Assembly (NCBI GenBank): GCA_019454045.1
Contig: SKCR01033467.1
Location: 124,001 to 188,000 of the forward strand
DNA from: Zanthoxylum bungeanum
Taxonomy: Eukaryota; Streptophyta; Magnoliopsida; Sapindales; Rutaceae
Length of the DNA stretch: 64,000 bases
Direction: 5' to 3'
Part shown: positions 11,908-24,948 of the stretch, one piece after another
How the letters are laid out: the number at the start of each line of letters is the position of its first letter
Position numbering within the stretch: the stretch's first letter is position 1
Position numbers and translations under genes: made by a program
Notes under the pieces: model-generated
What the model was told of the DNA's origin: nothing
The model's input: the letters and a program-made list of their open reading frames with translations, nothing else
Databases searched by the model: none

Positions 11908-13297
11908 GAGAATGATGGGTAGACACTGGGGGTACTCGTCATATCTGTGCAGATAACAAGATGTTTTCCTCGTATCAGAAGGTCGATGGTGGCGATTATC
12001 TAACTATAAGAAACTCGTCTACCTCTAGAGTGATTGGACAAGGCACAGTGGTTCTGAAAATGACATCCGGAATGGAGCTTACATTGAAGAATATTTTGCA
12101 TGTTCCAGATATTCGAAAGAACTTGGTCTCGGGTTCTCTCCTTAGCAAGAATGGCTTTAAGCTTGTATTTGTTTCTAACAAGTTTGTATTGACAAAAAAT
12201 GATGTCTATGTAGGAAAATGATACTTCACTGAGGGCCTTTTCGAATTCAATATAATGACTGTCAGTCGACACAGTGCTAGTAATAATAAAGCTACAACGT
12301 CTGTTTATATTATTGAGTCACAAAATGTATGACATGAGAGGTTATGACATGTTAATTATGATACGATGTGTAAATTAATTAACATGAACCTTATACCTAA
12401 ATTTACAATTGAAAGCCAACATAAGTGTGAGACATGTGTTGAAACAAAAATACATAGAGTATCATTTCATCGATAAAGTTTTGAACCATTGGAACTTGTA
12501 CACACTGATGTGTGTGATATGAATATTGTGCAAACAAAAGGCGGTAAAAAGTACTTTGTCACTTTTATCGATGATAGCACAAAATTCTGTTATGTGTATT
12601 TGCTGAGGAGCAAAGATGAAGCTGTTGAGAGCTTTATACACTATAATAACGAAGTTGAGAATCAACTTGGCAAGAAAATCAAAAGAATCAGGAGTGATAG
12701 ATGTGGTGAATATGTGTCGCCATTTGGTGAATATTGTTCCAATCATAGAATTATTCACGAAACTACTGCTCCTTATTCGCCTCAACAAACGGGATTGTTG
12801 AGCGTAAAAACCGAATGTTGAAGGAAATGATAAACGCCATGTTGACAAGCTCTGGTTTACCCCAGAACTTGTGGGGGAAGCCTTGTTTTCCTCCAACTAT
12901 ATTCTGAACAAGCTACCTCACAGACGATTGGACAAGACACCATATGAGTTGTGGAAAAGGTTATGTACCTTCCTACAAATATCTGAAAGTGTGGGGGTGT
13001 CTTGCCAAAGTAATGGTTCCTAAACCTAAGAAGGTTAGAATAAGACCCAAAACTATTGATTGTATAATCATAGGATATGCTCGCAACAGTAGTGCGTATC
13101 GATTCTTGTTATGCAAGTCTGAGATTCCTGACATCAATCCGAATATGATAATTGAGTCAAAGAATGCACATTTTTTGAAGAGACATTTCCTTGTAAGGAA
13201 AGACAAAGAAGAGAGTCTCTCAAAAGAACTATTGATACTGTCAAGGACAGTGATCAGGTTGACCAAAAGTCAGATCAACATGGAAATGTTGAGGTAA
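11908..13297 (+). pseudogene. Copia protease and integrase, broken
   Basis: The frame of gag continues. WVDTGGTRH at about 11915 is the aspartic protease active-site region. An [15 protein letters not shown] segment follows near 12100, a standard marker between protease and integrase. The integrase zinc region has stops in place of conserved residues near 12330-12350. The core runs from 12489 with the first catalytic Asp in HTDVCD and the second in RSDRCGEY, where the usual Gly is Cys. A frameshift near 12800 moves the rest (12944-13297) to another frame and destroys the region of the third catalytic residue. Not functional. Confidence 0.8.
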
Positions 13298-13399
13298 ATG
13301 AACCTAGACGTAGCAAAAGAGCTAGAACATCTAAGTTATTTGGACCCAATTTTCTGACATACTTGTTAGAAAATGAGCCTCAAAGTTATAAGGAAGCAA

Positions 13400-14788
13400 T
13401 GTCTTCGACAAATGCACATTTGTGGAAAGAGGCTATCAACAGTTAGATTGATTCAATCCTTCAAAACCATACTTGAGAGTTGGTTGATCTTCCTCTAGGT
13501 TGTAAGCCACTGGGCTACAAATGAATATTCAAACGGAAGATGAAACCGGATGGATCAATAGATAAGTACAAGACAAGGCTTCTCATAAAAGGTTATAGAC
13601 AAAAAAAGGCCTTGATTACTTTGATACATATTCACCAGTGACTCGTATCACGTCGATAAGAATGCTCATAGCCATAATAGCTATATTTGGTCTTGAAATA
13701 CATCAAATGGATGTAAAGACGGCATTCATGAATGATGAATTGGATGAAGAGATTTACATGGAACAACCAGAAGGGTTTAATGTTCCTGGACAAGAACATA
13801 AGGTGTGCAAACTTGTAAAATCCTTGTACGGATTAAAACAAACACATGTACAATGGCATGGGAAATTTGAAAAAGAGATGTTGTCAAGTGAGTTTAAAAC
13901 TAATGAGTGTGATAAGTGTGTGTACACTAAATCAACTAAAAAAGGATATGTCATTGTGTTTCTCTACGTAGACGATATGCTGATAATTGGTAGTAATCAT
14001 GAAATGATTCAGTCTACCAAGAAAGTGTTAGCCAACAAATTTGATATGAAAGATTTGGAAGTAATTAACCTAACTCTTCATCTATCAAAGAATACTGGCT
14101 CAAGCGTATCACAATTAGAGTATTCGAGAATCATCAGAAGTCTAATGTATCTCACGAATTGCACACGACCTGATATCGCTCAAGCCGTGAACATGCTTAG
14201 CAGATATACGAGCAATCCAGGATATAACCATTGGAAAGCCATAGTAAGAGTTTTGAGGTATCTAAGAGAAACTTCAAAATATGGGCTGCATTATGCGAGA
14301 TATCCTGCTAATCTAGAGGGATACAACGATGCTAACTGGATATCTGATACAGTGATTTCCAAATCTACGAGTGGATTTATTTTCACACTTGGTAGTGCAG
14401 CCGTGTCATGAAAACCCTCGAGGCAAACATGTATTACCCGGTCTACTATGGAATCAGAGTTCATAGCATTAGACAAAACAACGAAAGAAGCGGAATGACT
14501 TCGAAAATTCTAGAGGATATTCCAAGATGGCCCAAATCGGTGCCAGCGATAAGCATATATTGTGATAGCCAATCAGTTATTGGAAGAGCCCAAAATACAA
14601 TGTATAATGGTAAGTCTCGACACATACGTCAGAGACATAATATCATACGTCAAATGCTCTCAAGTGGCATAATATCGATCAATTATGTTAAGTTGAAGGA
14701 AAACCTAGCGGATCCACTTACTAAAGGTTTACCTAGAGAGCAAGTTGAGAAGTCATCGAAGGGAATGAGCTTGAAGCCTATAAATTAA
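13400..14788 (+). pseudogene. Copia reverse transcriptase and RNase H, broken
   Basis: The frame 13638-14411 carries [10 protein letters not shown] and LYGLKQ, then the catalytic [11 protein letters not shown]. Roughly 100 residues after MKDLE are missing, because the sequence jumps to the [15 protein letters not shown] block of the connection domain. Upstream of 13638 the N-terminal part is present but has stops near 13444 and 13522. RNase H continues in a second frame (14408-14788), with the IYCDSQSVI segment and a KLKENLADPLTKGL C-terminus. The deletion within the RT core and the frameshift make this copy inactive. Confidence 0.85.
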
Positions 14789-15362
14789 GAATTGTCACTG
14801 TGAAAACCCAACCTAGTTGACTGGAGATCCCAAGATTTAGGTTCAAAATGGACAACTGAAACTTTGTACAATTCAAAACAAGCACTGAAGAGTTTTGTAC
14901 TCTTTCCCATTCCGATAATGACGCCAAGTGCTATCTGTCAAGGTTAGGATAAGCTAAGGCTTTTAATGATCACTATATTAGGAGATGGGTCATAATGAGG
15001 GTAAAGGCAGATTACCTCTTCATAGTAGATCACCTATTTCAAGTAAGAAGTGAGGCCGCTTCCATGAGATTTTACAGGCTGATTTCCCTAAAGTGTTTGA
15101 TGAATCCGGGACCGTTGTTCAGGGCCGAAATGAACACAACTGTAGAACGAGAAATGGTCGATGTAAAGCTGTGTGTTGGCAATTGTCTTGGTTTACACCA
15201 TCGGCAGAACAGTTCAAGACTATAGGTCACTGGTTTGCCAAGTAAATCTGATTATCATTCACTATGAAAGGTTCAAGGTGAAAGCTACCTATTTCGATGC
15301 AACTTTAGTTCACGGAAACTCTCTCAAGTGTCTGCATGATTATTTGAAGAATTGTGGGGGAT

Positions 15363-15937
15363 TGTTGAAAATTCTTCAAATATTGTTGTATGGATGGAGG
15401 AAGGACATGTCCCTTGGATGGTACCCCATAAGGATATGTCCTCCAATTGAGAATAACATGCTTATAGTCCCCAAGGGATGCATGAGAGAGGTATAACCCT
15501 TTGGAGGGTTGCACCTCAACCCAAAAGGTGCCCTTAAGTCACCATTTCATGCTTTTATAAGGAGGTCTCCATGGTTATTTTCATAGATCCGAATTTCATC
15601 CAAATTTTAAAGTCTCATATTGTTGTTTGAGTCAAGAGAGAGTCCCTCCATTTTCAAGTTCGAGATCTTGTTAAGGAGTGCTCATTGAACAAGAGGAATC
15701 CGTGTTATCTTGGGAGAACATTAGCCACAAAATCCGTAGAGCACCGAGACGAGGCTGATAAGTTCTTAAGGACAGAGATATTTCTCAACCTGGACCACTG
15801 TATTCGTTATTTACAAGGTTTTTTTTGTTCTCAAAACTTTAGGGTTTATGCATGTTAGTGTAGATTTACTTTTATGTTCTGGATTTGATTGTTTATTGCT
15901 TGTTTGTTTTCTGTTTAATAACACTATACAACCTACA
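15363..15937 (+). repeat. 3' LTR of Copia-1
   Basis: Preceded by a purine run GTGGGGGAT at 15354-15362, the expected polypurine tract. Starts TGTTGAAAATTC. TATA-like TTTTATAAGG near 15553. Differs from the 5' copy by many scattered substitutions and small indels, so the insertion is old. Ends ACAACCTACA followed by ATTTC. Confidence 0.75.
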
Positions 15938-17488
15938 ATTTCCTTTTTTATTGTCTAAAATATCCCAAATCATTCGATACGAGATTTGTAATGATTTTTC
16001 GTTTAAATTTAAAAATCGATATAAAATTCGAAATAAAATCGAAATTGACAAATCTCGAACCGTTTCGACCGATGCATCTCTCATGCATGATAAATAGATG
16101 AAAAGAGAAAGAGAGTGAGAGATGCAGCAGCAAGGGCACATGGGAACTGTAGGCCATGTGAAGAAGATTCGGAAAGCTTTCTTCTTTAATATATTGAGGT
16201 GAGAAACAAGGAATAACGTTGATCGACCCATTTCTGTCGGGGTACCTGTAAAGCACTTCACGTAGGATCCACATTTATAAATACCCGACGGGGAAAAAAA
16301 TTAAAAATAAAAAGCAATTTGTGAATCAATTCAATTTCAATTCCATTAGGTACATTTAACCCTAGAAAATGTGAAAGCAAATACAAATCAATATTTCACC
16401 ATCAATGGAGTGAATTTTATGTGACATATTTTTCCTAATAATTACATTTTCATTTTTAAGCCTATGTTTTGTATCCCATGAAAAGTTGATGAGATAAGCC
16501 TAAGTTAGTATTGGATTCCAAAACCTGGAGATGCCCTACTACATCTATTAGGTTTACAGCTCTCAGGTTATAGCTAAATTGCTAATAGTTATAGCTATAT
16601 TATCAGTATGGGGAAGGTATATGCTAGGTTATTTGGTCATATGGTATAACTATTGGTTTTTTTTTTTTCATTTTTTTTTCATTTTGATTCAAGACGGTGT
16701 ACATATTGAATCTTTTCTAACTCATAATGTGACAAGCCTCGTACGTTAAGCATCCTTATTTTTTGATTTTGGTTAAGCCTCTTGAGTTAATCGGCAATGA
16801 AATAAATTTATTAAAAAAAGGATTCTCTTCCAAACATAGTTTAACTTAAATTTTCTTTTCAAGTGCTTGTGGGTTCTTTGGAACAATGGGTGTATGATTA
16901 ATTAGTACAAGAATTGCTTGGAAGTGATTTAGGAGAAAGTTGGAGTAATGGGAAGCTAGCAAAATATGGGTAACTACATCAATCTGAGAGCAAAATCTAG
17001 TTTGGAAGTAAAAAGATACATGTAGGAAAAATATTATTTTGAAGAATATTATTTTTATCTATCATTCATCAAAGCAAGAACTATATGTATCTTCTATCTC
17101 TCTTACTCTTTCGGTTTCAGTCATTGTTCAATTTTCTCATTCATTGTGTGCTATGATTAGGCATGGATTCAATGAAGCAAGCTTGTAGATATGTAACTAG
17201 TAATTAATATTATTTTGAATCACAACAGTTCGGAAACATAAAAAGAAAAGTGAAACACTTTTATGACTATTATTGAGGATTGATTTCATGACTATTATTG
17301 AGGATTGATTCGTTCAAACACAATAAACTTCTTGTCTAAAGATTCAAGCCTTCCTATTAAACATATTTACCTAGGAAATTCTTTATCTGCGTTCTAATCA
17401 AAGCAGATTCATTATTTTAATTTAAGAAACTGAACTTTGTTGCATGAAAATACATAATAGTGATCATTGGTGTTAAAGTCTCACATCA
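15938..17488. other. Intergenic DNA
   Basis: No gene supported. A short inverted pair, CGGGGTAC (16220) and TACCCGACGGGG (16282), lies in this stretch. The block CGAAATTGACAAATCTCG near 16040 is shared with the small MITE at 47575-47776, so a diverged relative of that MITE may lie at about 15945-16075. Confidence 0.4.
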
Positions 17489-17665
17489 CTTTTTTTTTTC
17501 TTTTGAAAATGTTAGAAATCTTGCCGTCAAATCATCCGACCCGAGTTTAAGCGAAACATGTAAAATCCATGATTGCTCCAGACTCTTACAAGAAATACAC
17601 TCCTGAACTCGAACCTAAGACCTGCCAACCAAGTTTTAAATCATTTGTCATCAAGCCACACCTTG
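17489..17665 (-). mobile_element. SINE (family S)
   Basis: On the minus strand: AAGGTGTGGCTTGATGAC (A-box region), then GGTTCGAGTTCAGG (B-box-like), TATTTCTTGTAAGAGTCTGG, and an ending GATTTCTAACATTTTC next to an A-rich tail (poly-T on plus at 17491-17499). The order and spacing match the other family S copies. Confidence 0.65.
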
Positions 17666-17984
17666 TTGAATTGGCAGCTTAGCTATCGGGATCCGATTAT
17701 CAATGGAAATAAAAATAAATAAATAAATAAACAAAGAAAACATTGAAATTACCAATAAGCACTCAAACAATAGCAACTATATACCCATGAGGGGGTGATT
17801 TGGATATGTGATAAAATAATACGGAATAAAAATCTTTACGATTTTAAGATATTTAGTTAGTAATTTTACCAAATAAATTATAATTCAATTTTCACAATTG
17901 ATATATGAAATCATTAAATCAAATGTCAATTTACTTAATAACAAGTTTTACTAAATGATAAACTAATATAATATAAAACTTGCG

Positions 17985-18970
17985 ATAAATAAAGAGTAAT
18001 GGTTAGAGAAAATTGACACTGTAATTTATAGTGGTTTGACCAACAATGCCTACGTCCAGTCCTCTAAGTCGCGCTTGAAGCTTTCCACTATTCAAAAGTG
18101 ATTCTACATTTTACACTATAAGTTTTCCGTGGCTCACTCACAAACCAAAATTTTTGTTCCTATGATCACTCCAAACATTTACACAAGAGTTTTATCTCAT
18201 TGGCTCACTCAGAACCTTTACAAAAATTCACCCTTTAGAGTATACCAACTCAACAAGGGATTTCCACAACCATAAGTGTTTAAAATAAAAAAATTTACAA
18301 TTCAACTTGGGTACTCACACAAAGGATAAAGAAGATTTAGGATGTGAGTCGCTAACTTTAGTAATTCCAAGCTCACTAATATGATATGAATGTGTAGTGT
18401 ATGAGATTTGATTATGAAGATAGTGTATGATAATAAAGGTTAAAGAAAACTCTTTGATTATGCTTTTGAAGATATGTTAAAAGGTACAAGAAGCTACTAA
18501 AAATGAAATTATGGCTCAATATATAGTGAATGTGAAAATTTCCCCTAACTCTCTGTCCTGAAATCGGTATACCGGTCTACAGTTGTCGATATACCGGTCT
18601 TAGCATGAAACACATACCAAACAAATTAGTGATTGGTATGCCGTTAGCTAACCGATATGCGGATCGGTATGATCCGTCCCGTTTCTAATAGATGTGTAAA
18701 CTCCAGACTAACATGTATGGTAGACCGATATGGAGTAGCCCGGTTCCAGAGAGCATGAAAAGTTGCCCAAAATAGAGCAGGGACATTAGTATGCCAGTTC
18801 AGATACTGGTGTGCCGGTCATAGTGCATAAAACACATGATTTGAAGATTAAAACAATATGCACATTACCCAAGTTTAGAATACTTGAATTATTAGCTCAC
18901 TTACATTGAGAGCCCTAAGTTATAAGACTTCACTTGATTTTCTTCATTAAGTTCTTGAGTCTTCACATCC
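17985..18970 (-). mobile_element. LTR-like remnant
   Basis: Contains GTGGTTTGACCAACAATGCC then TACGTCCAGTCC, the complement of the GGACGTAGG...CCGAACCAC block that recurs in the U5 of many plant LTRs, including X and Y here. A cluster of GGTATACCGGT / GATATACCGGTC motifs lies at 18560-18830. No coding domain. Boundaries uncertain. Confidence 0.4.
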
Positions 18971-19459
18971 AATTGTTTCAACATTTTTTTTATAATGCTT
19001 GCGAATGCGCATCGAAGCTGCTAGCGTTGCATCATTAAAATCAATCATCGAGAATATGTCACTAACAAACATAACCTTAGCAACTAATATTGCATTTTGG
19101 GCATCATTTACAGGGGTGAACAAATGGCAGTTTAAGTCGGTCGTGCCAATTTTTTTTATCCATTTGATCGGGTTAGGTCAAATATACCACCCGAGAATAA
19201 CAGTTGAAGTATAATTTTAATAGCAATTTACGCACCGAATTTAGCTCATTTTTCAAATAAATCCGAGCATTCAAGGATCCGCAATACCTTCAGACAGGGA
19301 CTAGAAAAGCTTAAAGCTTTATGCTTAATAGTTTCAAAGGCATGGAAGTTTTTAAGGATTTCATTGCAGAGCCACTCGTCTGTTACCCAACAAATCTCCT
19401 TTGAGCTACTTTGCTTGCTTTTGACTAAATTTTACCACATGCTTAGAGTCTGATCTGAT

Positions 19460-19714
19460 TCAATGACTAAAGAAATTAATCAACCCCGACTCTCTGACAG
19501 TTTGCACCCTATAATTGAGAGCTTCCAATCCTTTTGAAACATCATAGAAAATTGTCTTACTTCCAGATCCCAATCCTGCCACTTTCCAAGCTTTATCAAT
19601 GGCAGCATATGGCAAGATTTTATATGATAGGGTAGACCGGTTCCACTCATCTAAAAGTTCATCCACTTTTATAGTGAAGAAAGATTGGCCTTTATTTGAA
19701 CATTTCCAATCACT
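19460..19714 (-). pseudogene. Unidentified coding fragment
   Basis: An open stretch of 84 codons on the minus strand ends in TGA at 19460. It looks more protein-like than its surroundings: mixed polar and hydrophobic residues, with segments such as DELLDEWNRSTLSYK and WKVAGLGSGSKTIFYD, and little low complexity. There is no ATG; the frame opens after a stop at 19715-19717. I do not recognise the family. It may be the last exon or a captured fragment of a cellular gene, since no adjoining exons were found. It could also be chance. Confidence 0.3.
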
Positions 19715-19797
19715 TCATAGTTCATATGGCCCATTTTCTTTTTTCAAATAATTAATGGCAGTGTTCAATTTTGTTTTTATTATGGCATAGAGAATAT

Positions 19798-19978
19798 CAG
19801 GTTAGCGCCCTTACTGGTTTGGTGATAAATGTCTTAAGATTTGGTTGTTAGATCGTATGTTTGAATTTAGGGGATGTATTTTTTGTAAGATCCCGAGATA
19901 GAAGATGATTTTACATATTTCGCTTAAGTTCGAATCAGGAAATTTAACGGCGAAATTTTCAACGTTTCAAAAAAAAAT
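19798..19978 (+). mobile_element. SINE (family S)
   Basis: Plus-strand copy: GGTTAGCGCCCTTACTGGTT (A-box region), GTATGTTTGAATTTAGG (B-box-like), TTTTTTGTAAGATCC, TTTCGCTTAAGTTCGAA, and an end CAACGTTTC followed by nine A. It lies about 880 bp upstream of the kinase start codon. Confidence 0.65.
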
Positions 19979-20853
19979 CAGATCAGCCCTATTTGCAGGC
20001 CGATTCTAAGTACTCCAAATTTTAATTTCCATTTTAAGCTAAATTATATAAATCATAACACATGATTCCATCCAAAATTCTAATTTGGAGTTTTGGGCAT
20101 ATGCTCATGTTGTTGCGTTTTCTATCTAAAGCTTATTTTATCAATTACACAATTTAATAATCGATAATTACATGGATTACGCGAAATCTCATCAAATTAA
20201 TTAATCAATATAATACAACATAATATAATATAAAGTAATCCAATCAAAACGAAGCATAAAAAAGACAAAAGAACAGCATCGGTTTTGTTGTAACACAACA
20301 CAACAACCAACCAAAGCCAAACTGAAGTACCGAAATCCAATCTCCTGGAACTTGTTTTTTCTTATCTGTTTTTGTAGTTTTTTTTTTGGTTTTTTTTTTG
20401 TTTTGTAACTTTTCACGCATGTAAACGCACGTTTCTTTACTCACTCACTCGCGTATTGCGTGTGTCCGTTTCTGTTTGGTGAGCTGAAACATAAGTGACA
20501 AATTTGTACTACATTTGTCACACTGTGAGTACTAATCAGTTTCTGGGATTTTTTTTTTTTTTTTTGATTTTCTGGGGGGTTTTTGAATTGGGCCACCTCT
20601 TTCAATGCCCATTGGTGGCACATTTACTCTTTTCTTTTGATTCTTATCTGTTGTTTAAATGATTTTGGGGTTTTCCAATTTATAAGCTTTTCAGTTTTTA
20701 AAAAAGTTTTCAGGAATTAAGTGAAAGTTCTTTGTTTTATTCTATCTGGGTTTGGTTATAAATGTTGTCTGGGGTCATTTGGGTGTTTGGTGGGTTTGTG
20801 GGTGGTGGGTTTAGGCTTAGGAAAGATCAAAAGATTGATTTTTGACTTAGAAG
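19979..20853 (+). promoter_or_regulatory. Upstream region and probable 5' UTR of the kinase gene
   Basis: AT-rich sequence up to about 20330, then long T- and G/T-rich tracts (20375-20400, 20548-20580) in the 500 bp before the ATG, a common feature of plant 5' UTRs and promoters. No single TATA box or start site can be chosen with confidence. The short frames here on the minus strand are A/T homopolymer artefacts. Confidence 0.35.
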
Positions 20854-23800
20854 ATGGGATTAAGTCCAGAAACCTTCAATGTGGGTCCTTGGAATGTTGA
20901 TAGGTCAAAAAGAAAGAAGCAGAAAGATGGTGAATCTGGAGACACTGGGTGTTGGGTTAAGTTTAGGTTTTTGGGAGGCTGCTTGTCTTCAAGGTCCAAA
21001 ATGGATGTTGCTAGTAGTGGCACTAGCAATCAATATGGTATAATTGCTTTAATTCCTTCGCTTGTTTTATATTCTCTTTTTAGATATTCTGCTGTATCAT
21101 ATCAGGTTATGCTCATATTCAATTTGTTCATGTTTGGTGCCATGCAGATTTAGATTAGAATCGTATAATTTGTTTGATTCGGTTCCTTGTTTATTCGATT
21201 CTGTTATGTTTTTACCTGCATTTTATGGTATTCGCATCTGGCATGATAATCTCATAACAGAACATTTATATGTCTTTTGTCGTATACGGTTTTAATTTTG
21301 ATTATTTTCCATTTGGGAACATTTGATGGATATTGACTTCTATTAACTGTTTCTAGTTTAGGTTGACTGAGATAGTTACTGATAATTATTGGTTTTGTCA
21401 CGTTTCCGGTTCATTACTTGATCAATAAGGCCGATGCCTGCCTGTGTAGAAATTCGACCACGTGGTCCTCTCTTGTTTGGTTGTATCTTTTTGCCCCATC
21501 TTTTGAGAGATGAAATGACTAGGAGTTATATAATGGCTCAACAGTACTGGCCATTTCTGAATGTTATCCATCCGGAAAATGGTTGGTTGGATCAAGAAAT
21601 GAAAAGTGCTTGGTTGTAATATAGACAAGTTATTGGCTTATGCTGCTGAGAAAAATTTTAGTAGACGTGTCGCCATACTTTTTGCCGCTGGAGATGGGAC
21701 CATATATATATATATATGGTTTTTGAAACTCAGCTTGTTTGGTAATTTACCGATATCATATGTCACGATTCATTAAGCATTTATGCCTAAAAGTTATGTA
21801 GTCTCCGCAAAATTATAACCTAGAGTCTCATGTAAGGAAGTTTTAAATTGTATGTTTTCTCCAGGTAATTATAGAAACTGATAATCATTCGTTTTCGCTT
21901 TCAACTGTTTCCTTCTCTCACAGGATATAATGCCATTATCTTGCTTTACTGCTTCATTTAGGCTTTGCAAGTCTTGGATGGTTACAGGGCATCATTAGTA
22001 GTTTAATACAAAATTTGACTGTATTCAGTTGCACTTATAAGTAAATTGTCAAAATCCATGTTTTTTTCTTCATAATATGCACGTTTATATACATCTGCTG
22101 CCTGCAATATGTTGCATCAAACTTTATAAATCCATGTTACAGGGTGTGATGTAGTTTGTTTTGTAATATGTTAAATACAGACTTCCACTGCTTTCTTGCA
22201 TGTCTTAACTGATTACTGCTGTATTTATAACACTGATCTGTATTTTTCGGGTCATGTGATTTTGTGTGCGGATCAGCCGAAAGTAAATTTACAAATGATA
22301 CCAGTCAAGGTCAACCAGTTGTTCCAGTAGTATCGTCTTCAACTACTAGCAATGCAGAAAGTACTACACCATCCACTCCCAAGATAGGGGACGAACTGAA
22401 AATTTCTCCTCAGCTTCGTAAATTCTCCTTTAATGAGCTTAAGTCGGCAACAAGAAGTTTTAGACCTGAGTGTCTTCTTGGTGAGGGTGGCTTTGGTTGC
22501 GTATATAAAGGTTGGATCAACGTGAATGGTACAGCTCCAGTGAAACCTGGCACAGGGCTACCTGTTGCTGTGAAGACTCTCAACCATGATGGACTCCAGG
22601 GTCATAAAGAATGGCTTGTAAGAAATCATTATCATCTAATTTAATGTCTTTATCTGCATGTGTATACGCCTGCGGACACAGCATCGACACACACACATCC
22701 GTGAATGTATATGTACATCTCAAACGGAGATTTGGCCCTGCTTCTAATACCTGATTATATTATGAGTAAAAGACAACTTTGATCTCTATTATATTATATG
22801 GCAGGCTGAAGTTAATTATCTAGGTGAGCTCATCCATCCTAATCTGGTTAAGTTAATCGGTTGTTGCGTTGAGGATGATCAAAGGCTACTTGTATATGAG
22901 TTTATGCCTCGAGGAAGCTTGGAGAATCACCTCTTTAGAAGTATGCAACTTATTACTCCCACGATCACAATTACATAAATGTTCTCTTAACCATTTATGG
23001 AATGTACAGCCTGTATAGTGCTAATATTAAAATGTGAAATTTAGATTTTTTCCCCCTCATTTGTGAAGGAAAATTTATGAGTTACCTAGAGTTGTGCATC
23101 CCAATAGCCCTTTATTTTGATTTAGCGACACTGGCACCTTGTTAACCAATAGTGAATATTTTTTGTTTCATTTTTATAGTAATTTTACTTCATGCTGCAG
23201 GGTCTCTACCTCTTCCTTGGTCCATCAGAATGAAAATTGCTCTTGGTGCTGCCAAGGGCCTTGCCTTTCTTCATGAGGAAGCTGAGAAGCCAGTGATATA
23301 CCGTGATTTTAAAACATCTAATATCCTTTTAGATGGGGTATGTGACCCATGACAGCTAATCCTTTCTTATTAGTTCCCTTTATAATTTTTTTTCCTTTCT
23401 AAAATGCTCTTCCAGGAATACAATGCCAAGCTTTCTGATTTTGGACTAGCCAAAGATGGTCCAGAGGGCGATAAGACTCATGTATCTACCCGAGTTATGG
23501 GAACTTACGGATATGCAGCACCCGAGTATGTGATGACAGGTGAGTAAGGTTAAATAATGAGCCTCATTTTATTCTTTTCCATTTTATTGAGAACAAGCTA
23601 TGTCTACGTCCTTGTGATGAATATAACGTACTTCAAGCTCTTAAACTTTCATAGCTTGAACATGAATCACAATAGTCAAATTTTGATATATCATATATGT
23701 AAAGATGACTTGCATGCAGTCTTCGTACATAGTCGATTTTTCTCTTCTCATTGAATCTCTCTTCCATCGTTCCAAACTGAGTGCATGTAAATCAGTTCAT

Positions 23801-24335
23801 AACTAATGCAATTAATCTTGTACCAGGACATCTTACTGCGAAAAGTGATGTCTACAGCTTTGGGGTGGTTTTACTTGAAATGTTGACTGGCCGAAGATCA
23901 ATGGACAAAAACCGACCCAATGGAGAACATAACCTGGTGGAATGGGCTAGACCACATCTTGGACAGAGGCAAAGGTTCTACCGACTAATAGATCCTCGCC
24001 TAGAAGGATGCTTCTCAATCAAAGGTGCTCAGAAAGCGATTCAGTTGGCTGCTAGTTGCCTTAACCGTGACCAAAAGGCCAGACCTCTCATGAGCGAAGT
24101 AGTTGAAGCCCTTAAGCCATTGCTGTACCTTAAGGACATGGCCTCTTCTTCATCCTACTTCCAAGCCATGCAAGCTGCGCGTGTGGGGCCAAACCCAAAT
24201 GCTAAACATGGCAGTAAAGTGCGGAGGAATAGACAACCAACGAGGAGCCTTTCCATACCTAATGCTCCATATGTCTCTCCATATTGTTGTAACAATCCTC
24301 ATCGCTCACCAAAACCAATTGTCGAACAACCCTAG
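20854..24335 (+). CDS. PBL34-like: Receptor-like cytoplasmic kinase, PBL34/35/36 type (RLCK-VII)
   Basis: Six exons with GT/AG introns and consistent phase: 20854-21037, 22277-22617, 22805-22940, 23201-23337, 23416-23539, 23827-24335. They give 476 residues, close to the roughly 490 of Arabidopsis PBL34. The N-terminus starts MGL (Gly2, likely myristoylation) and has the GCWVKFRF motif near residue 32. The kinase domain shows the [11 protein letters not shown] loop (130-140), VAVK Lys161, a Glu in AEVNYLG (177), YRD in place of HRD (254-256) with Asp256, DFG at 274-276, and the APEY motif (301-304). The tail after residue 400 is Ser/Pro/Asn-rich. The family transmits signals from membrane receptors in immunity and development by phosphorylating serine/threonine targets at the plasma membrane. 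The start is supported by the family N-terminus. Subtype assignment is by remembered similarity. Confidence 0.92.
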
Positions 24336-24589
24336 CAGTGAGCATGGATGTTAACGAGGGGGGGTGCTCTTTTCTGAGAGGTAATTTAACAGCGAAGCCA
24401 GAAAGCAGCCAATGTGTGGCATGTAGTTTGTACTTTGAACATTGAAAAATTGTAATCAAGGATGAGTTTTGGCTGTCTGTTGTTTTGACCTCTTTCTCCC
24501 TCAATTTAAAACCTTTCTTTTAGTTAAAAGTTTTTATATGTCATATTTGCTTTTGAGAATCTGTAAAATCTTCATTTTGTTAAAATGTG
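24336..24589 (+). other. 3' UTR and flank of the kinase gene
   Basis: T-rich sequence without a clear AATAAA. It ends at AAAATGTG (24582-24589), the left target duplication of the hAT-like element that follows. A transcript running beyond about 250 nt past the stop would enter that element. Confidence 0.4.
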
Positions 24590-24948
24590 TAGGACTGGGC
24601 ATCGGATCAGATCGGGTCAGATCCGATCCGATAATATCGGATTCTCGAATCCGATCAAATTCTGTTTGGTTCGTTTGTCGAATTTTGGATCGGATCAGAT
24701 AAATTTGATAACTATCGGATCAAATCGGATTTTATCGGGTTTGATAACAAATCCGAATCTGATAGGGAATCCTATTTGATAACGGATTCGAATCCGATTT
24801 GATAATAAATCCGATAGTAGATTTGATTTGCTAATAAATCCGATTTGATAACGGATCCAATTCGAAAAATTGACCTGAATTCATAACAATTTTATCAAAT
24901 AGGATTGGATAACTTAAAATTCAAATCAATTTTATCAAATTGGATATG

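Larger units (their letters stand above)
6686..15937 (+). mobile_element. Ty1/copia retrotransposon, degenerate, with nested LTR (Copia-1)
   Basis: Two direct repeats of 574 and 575 bp (6686-7259 and 15363-15937) flank an internal region encoding, in copia order, gag, protease, integrase, reverse transcriptase and RNase H. All are interrupted by stops, frameshifts and deletions. The LTRs start TGTTGAAAATTC and end CCTACA. The flanking pentamers are ATTTA and ATTTC, so the target duplication is 4 of 5 bases. A 2.63-kb solo LTR is inserted in the leader. An initiator-Met-type primer-binding-like site lies unexpectedly far inside, at 10762, which leaves the true 5' LTR length open. Confidence 0.85.

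Noticed and set aside
18999..19214. 71-codon plus-strand frame near 19 kb
   Set aside because: No motif, no flanking exons, composition like random AT-rich DNA.
20201..20623. Lys-rich minus-strand frames upstream of the kinase gene
   Set aside because: They are encoded by poly-A/poly-T tracts of the likely 5' UTR region.
22264..22276. Kinase exon 2 beginning at the upstream ATG near 22258-22264
   Set aside because: The AG at 22275-22276 gives the correct phase with exon 1 and continuity with the family N-terminus; the extra residues upstream are intron.
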